Source: CALFCE01 sp964411665 (GTDB lineage: Bacteria; Pseudomonadota; Gammaproteobacteria; Granulosicoccales; Granulosicoccaceae). Taken from it: a DNA stretch of 64,000 nt. The notes beneath the pieces were generated by a model, which was not told where the DNA came from, did no database searches, and saw only the letters and a program-made list of their open reading frames with translations. The translations under genes and the position numbers were made by a program. Location of the stretch: assembly GCA_964411665.1 (NCBI GenBank), contig CAYPMR010000002.1:62001-126000 (forward strand), given 5' to 3'. This document shows, piece by piece, positions 62,215-64,000 of this stretch (its first letter is position 1; each line of letters begins with the position of its first letter).

Positions 62215-63429
62215 CTAGAAAGCATCACCCATTTTGAATATGGGCAGATACATACCAACAACCAGACCACCGATAACCACACCCAGGAAGGCCATGATCA
62301 TGGGTTCCATCAAGCTGGTCATTGCCTCAACAGCATTGTCCACTTCTTCTTCGTAATAGTCGGCCACTTTGCCCAGCATGTCATCAACTGATCCTGATTC
62401 TTCACCGATGGAGACCATTTGTATAACCATATTGGAAAACAGCTGTGTATTTTCCAGCGATTGTTGCAGACGTTGCCCGGTAGCGGCTTCGTCTTTCATT
62501 TTCAGGATGGCTTTGGTGTAGACCGAATTACCGGCCGTACCTGCAACTGAATCCATGGCCTCCACAAGGGGAACACCTGCTTTGGACATGGTACCAAGGG
62601 TACGTGCAAATCGAGCAGTGCATGACTTATGGATAATGTCACCGAATACGGGTAAGCGCAGCACCACTTTGTCGAGAAATTCAGCAAAGGCTACCGATTT
62701 CTTTTTTGCGGTTTTAAAAACCCAGATAAATACCCCAATGGCTATAAGTATAGGGAACCAGGCCTTTTGCATGAATTCAGATGCATTAACTATCATTTTG
62801 GTAAATGCAGGTAAATCGCCGCCGATGCCATTGAACAGAGCTTCGAACTGGGGCACAACGAAAACCAGCAATATACCAGTAACAATACCTGCTACTACCA
62901 GTACAGCGATCGGATAGAACATCGCAGATTTGATTTTCTTTTTCAGTGCTTCGGATTTTTCTTTGTATTCTGCAATTTCACCGAGCAAGGATTCTAGCGT
63001 ACCTGAACTCTCACCAGCCTCGACCAGACTACAGAAGAGATCGTCGAATTGATCAGGGTATTTTCGCAGTGCGGTGGTGAAGTTACTACCACCCTCAACC
63101 TCACCTTTGATGCCCATAATCATGTCGCGCATGGATTTGTTATCAGATCCATTAGCAACGATTTCAAATGACTGTACCATCGGCACACCGGCTGCCATCA
63201 TTGTGGTCAACTGACGTGCAAATATTGCAATATCACCCGGTTCGATCTTTTGCTTGCGGCCGCCGGATTTCTTTTTGCGAACTTTTGTCGGGATTATTCC
63301 CTGACGTCGCAGTTTTGCTTTGACAAGATCGGGGGTTGGGCTGGTAACCATGCCCCTTTGCTTGTTTCCCTTGGCATCTTTTCCTTCCCACTCAAACAGA
63401 ATGGATTCTTTTTTTGCAGCAGTTGCCAT
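62215..63429 (-). CDS. pilC: Type IV pilus inner-membrane platform protein PilC
   Basis: GspF-family protein of 404 residues. Two T2SSF repeats are seen (about 70-195 and 275-395): FARQLTTMMAAGVPMVQSFEI and FARTLGTMSKAGVPLVEAMDSV. Both have the LVEAGE/IGEESG motif. Three membrane helices lie near 170-195, 222-242 and 375-400. It follows pilB by six bases. Confidence 0.95.
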   Translation of the reverse strand: MATAAKKESILFEWEGKDAKGNKQRGMVTSPTPDLVKAKLRRQGIIPTKVRKKKSGGRKQKIEPGDIAIFARQLTTMMAAGVPMVQSFEIVANGSDNKSMRDMIMGIKGEVEGGSNFTTALRKYPDQFDDLFCSLVEAGESSGTLESLLGEIAEYKEKSEALKKKIKSAMFYPIAVLVVAGIVTGILLVFVVPQFEALFNGIGGDLPAFTKMIVNASEFMQKAWFPILIAIGVFIWVFKTAKKKSVAFAEFLDKVVLRLPVFGDIIHKSCTARFARTLGTMSKAGVPLVEAMDSVAGTAGNSVYTKAILKMKDEAATGQRLQQSLENTQLFSNMVIQMVSIGEESGSVDDMLGKVADYYEEEVDNAVEAMTSLMEPMIMAFLGVVIGGLVVGMYLPIFKMGDAF

Positions 63430-63435
63430 GGTAGG

Positions 63436-64000
63436 TTAATCCTTGGTTACGCGATTAGCTTCTTCAAGACTCATTACGCCTTGTTGTACTTTGAGCAATG
63501 CCGACTCCCGAAGATCATTTACGCCTTCTTTGCGTGCCTGATCAGCAATATCGATAGCGTTGCCACCGTCCATAATGATGCGTCCAATCGCTTCGCTTAT
63601 TTTTAGTACTTGATAGATACCAACTCGCCCCTTGTAACCGCTATTACACTTATTGCAGCCATTAGCTTTGAAGATTTTCAATTCATCGATATCTTCTTCT
63701 TTGAATCCTTCTTCTATTAATATTTCTTTGGGCAGCTGTTCTTCTATTTTGCATTGTTCGCAAAGTCGTCGGCCCAGACGCTGCGCTATGATCAACGTGA
63801 CTGCAGTTGCGATGTTAAACGCGGGTATGCCCATGTTTATCAAACGTGACAAAGTCTGTGGTGCATCATTGGTGTGTAGCGTTGATAACACCAGGTGACC
63901 TGTCTGGGCGGCTTTGATGGCGATACTGCCAGTCTCAAGGTCACGTATCTCACCAACCATGATGACATCCGGATCCTGACGCAGGAATGATTTCAGAGCT
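63436..64000 (-). CDS. pilB: Type IV pilus assembly ATPase PilB (partial, 3' end)
   Basis: Only the C-terminal part (188 codons plus stop) is in the window; the frame runs off the right edge with ALKSFLRQDPDVIMVGEIRD. Walker B-type and His-box regions are followed by LSTLHTNDAPQTLSRL and the C4 zinc site (CEQCK and CNKCN). It powers pilus extension together with PilC. Confidence 0.95.
   Translation of the reverse strand, partial: ALKSFLRQDPDVIMVGEIRDLETGSIAIKAAQTGHLVLSTLHTNDAPQTLSRLINMGIPAFNIATAVTLIIAQRLGRRLCEQCKIEEQLPKEILIEEGFKEEDIDELKIFKANGCNKCNSGYKGRVGIYQVLKISEAIGRIIMDGGNAIDIADQARKEGVNDLRESALLKVQQGVMSLEEANRVTKD

Overview
The window reads as core chromosome of a free-living gammaproteobacterium with G+C near half (judged by eye). 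The evidence is synteny: kdsD-kdsC-lptCAB-rpoN-ptsN-rapZ, mlaFEDCB-murA, petABC-sspAB, yraN/lpoA/rsmI/rnpB, mraZ-to-ftsZ followed by lpxC, secA, argJ-mutT, and coaE-pilD-pilC-pilB all follow the pseudomonad/gammaproteobacterial pattern. A deep-branching marine lineage is possible but that is only inference. No tRNA, rRNA, CRISPR array, transposase, integrase or phage gene was recognised.

Region 1 (243-11879, minus strand) makes and exports lipopolysaccharide and carries the nitrogen-type PTS: mlaA, kdsD, kdsC, lptC, lptA, lptB, rpoN, ptsN, rapZ, ptsH, ptsI, mgtE. The hibernation factor gene hpf, usual between rpoN and ptsN, is missing. MlaA carries an unusual acidic tail with an EF-hand-like loop. 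Region 2 (12213-18360, plus) holds mlaF, mlaE, mlaD, mlaC, mlaB, then murA and a DAHP synthase, so all six Mla phospholipid-transport genes lie in one divergent locus.

Region 3 (18548-23559) is the most accessory part: a HAMP-only membrane protein overlapping a large secreted metzincin zymogen (TPR-like repeats, ADAM-like propeptide, catalytic domain, probable C-terminal sorting signal), a DUF1919 gene, and a DegS/AlgW-type periplasmic protease. Region 4 (24180-32364) has the cytochrome bc1 operon, stringent starvation genes sspA/sspB, yraN, lpoA, rsmI and RNase P RNA. A uronate dehydrogenase gene lies between rnpB and a decayed partial copy of the rnpB 3' end, which looks like a trace of insertion.

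Region 5 (34181-52011) is a complete, tightly packed division and cell wall cluster: mraZ, rsmH, ftsL, ftsI, murE, murF, mraY, murD, ftsW, murG, murC, ddl, ftsQ, ftsA, ftsZ. Most junctions overlap by 1-8 bases. Several of its enzymes have acidic C-terminal tails. MraZ boxes precede mraZ. Region 6 (52717-64000) has lpxC, dciA (minus), an M23 peptidase, secA, argJ, mutT, then coaE, pilD, pilC and the 3' part of pilB on the minus strand.

I see no convincing wholly new system. The best leads are the HAMP/metzincin pair, the rnpB-flanked udh segment, a 40-base repeat placed directly after two unrelated stop codons, and the MlaA tail.
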